From: CAYWNK01 sp047639615
Lineage (GTDB): Bacteria > Planctomycetota > UBA1135 > GCA-002686595
Direction of reading: 5' to 3'
Assembly (NCBI GenBank): GCA_047639615.1
Contig: JBLIOL010000115.1
Location: 1 to 14,531, forward strand
Length of the DNA: 14,531 bases
Each line of letters opens with the position of its first letter. The first letter of the stretch is position 1. The notes under the pieces are model-generated. The model had not been told where the DNA came from. It did no database searches and was given only the letters and a program-made list of their open reading frames with translations. Below, piece by piece: positions 14,232 to 14,531 of the stretch. A program made the position numbers and the translations under genes.

Positions 14232-14495
14232 TCATCCCGTCAGGTCGCGGATCGTACGAAACAACAACTCGTTGTCCTTCGGATCCCCCACCTGAACGCG
14301 CACGGCGCCGTCCAATCCGCGCGGCACGCTGACCATGCCGGGGGCAAGCCGACGGTTGACCTTGCGGGCCAAGTCGGAGGGCTGCTCCACCTGCAGCAAA
14401 ATCCAATCACCCACGGAGGGCATCGGGTGAATACCGGGAAGGGATGCAAGACGTGAGAAGAAGCGGTCCTTCTCGCCAGTGAGTTCTTCGTACAT
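14232..14495 (-). CDS. 87-residue protein resembling the C-terminal small domain of HisC aminotransferases
   Basis: The whole protein aligns by eye with the last 80 or so residues of histidinol-phosphate aminotransferase: a helix EKDRFFSRLASLPGI, a strand GDWILLQVEQ, ARKVNRRLAPGMVSV, and the terminal GAVRVQVGDPKDNELLF, which corresponds to the LRITVGT-EE-N signature of HisC. The PLP-lysine domain is absent. ATG 14495 is preceded by a perfect AGGAGG (14500-14505) with four bases of spacing. The 12 open codons upstream to the window edge do not look like an aminotransferase, so I call a complete small gene. The alternative is the tail of a larger gene or a decayed remnant continuing past 14531. 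If real, it could be a ligand-binding or partner-binding domain rather than an enzyme. It is the first visible gene of the minus-strand group with the M28 peptidase. Confidence 0.65.
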   Translation of the reverse strand: MYEELTGEKDRFFSRLASLPGIHPMPSVGDWILLQVEQPSDLARKVNRRLAPGMVSVPRGLDGAVRVQVGDPKDNELLFRTIRDLTG

Positions 14496-14499
14496 GGGG

Positions 14500-14505
14500 C
14501 CTCCT
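14500..14505 (-). promoter_or_regulatory. perfect Shine-Dalgarno AGGAGG
   Basis: On the minus strand AGGAGG is followed by CCCC and ATG 14495. It is the only full six-base Shine-Dalgarno I find before a gene in the window and is the main reason to treat the 87-residue frame as an independent gene rather than a C-terminal fragment. Confidence 0.65.
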
Positions 14506-14531
14506 GCGTTTGTTGAGGAAGGTCCAAAGCG

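Noticed and set aside
1..14531. Search for CRISPR arrays, tRNA or rRNA genes, insertion sequences and attachment sites
   Set aside because: No regularly spaced repeats, cloverleaf, transposase frame or flanking target duplication seen; the only sizeable repeats are the inverted and tandem ones listed.

Overview
The window is GC-rich, densely coding bacterial DNA that most likely comes from a member of the Planctomycetota. The reasons are domain content rather than a marker gene. There is a secreted protein fusing NPCBM, a Planctomycetes/Verrucomicrobia-type haem-binding (CxxCH) domain and DUF1080. There is also a BNR/sialidase-like secreted protein ending in a Cys-rich C-terminal module of a kind I associate with planctomycete exoproteins, plus many exported proteins of unknown substrate. 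No rRNA, tRNA, CRISPR array, transposase or phage gene is visible. Thirteen protein genes are supported, and both ends of the window cut genes or operons. No stretch over 300 bases lacks a gene.

Layout. 1-2106 (+): 3' part of the NPCBM/cytochrome/DUF1080 protein. It overlaps by 14 bases, tail to tail, with a minus-strand pair: a TPR lipoprotein (3817-4491) whose stop overlaps the start (ATGA) of the BNR-repeat exoprotein (2093-3820). A 141-base divergent spacer with a 12-base perfect palindrome leads to a plus-strand pair: a degenerate receiver-domain protein (4633-5037) and an exported HExxH-x18-E metallopeptidase (5105-6493). Next come pilT (6507-7847, -) and, divergent from it, a SlyD-type FKBP prolyl isomerase (7975-8502, +). 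The 3' end of the FKBP gene forms one arm of a 46-base inverted repeat that separates it from a convergent sodium:solute symporter (8583-10079, -). Only 21 bases separate the symporter start from the start of a divergent DUF6919-like protein (10101-10682, +). That gene is followed by a MauE/DoxX-thioredoxin fusion (10774-11736, +), which ends directly in an 18-base-pair hairpin. The right end is a minus-strand group read from high to low coordinates: an 87-residue protein resembling only the C-terminal small domain of histidinol-phosphate aminotransferase, an M28 zinc peptidase, and a class I SAM-dependent methyltransferase.

How the genes relate. I do not see one coherent pathway. The common theme is envelope and exported functions: secreted hydrolases and peptidases, an outer-surface TPR lipoprotein, a pilus retraction ATPase, a membrane thiol-redox protein and a sodium symporter. 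The strongest functional couplings are the ATGA-linked TPR lipoprotein/BNR exoprotein pair and the short-spaced pseudo-receiver/metallopeptidase pair.

The more unusual signals are not classical gene calls. They are the large inverted duplication of a gene's own 3' end, the free-standing aminotransferase small domain with a perfect Shine-Dalgarno, the pseudo-receiver lacking the phospho-acceptor Asp, the symmetrical 21-base divergent start region, and a distribution of Shine-Dalgarno sequences that follows operon position. No search or folding program was run; family names come from reading motifs.
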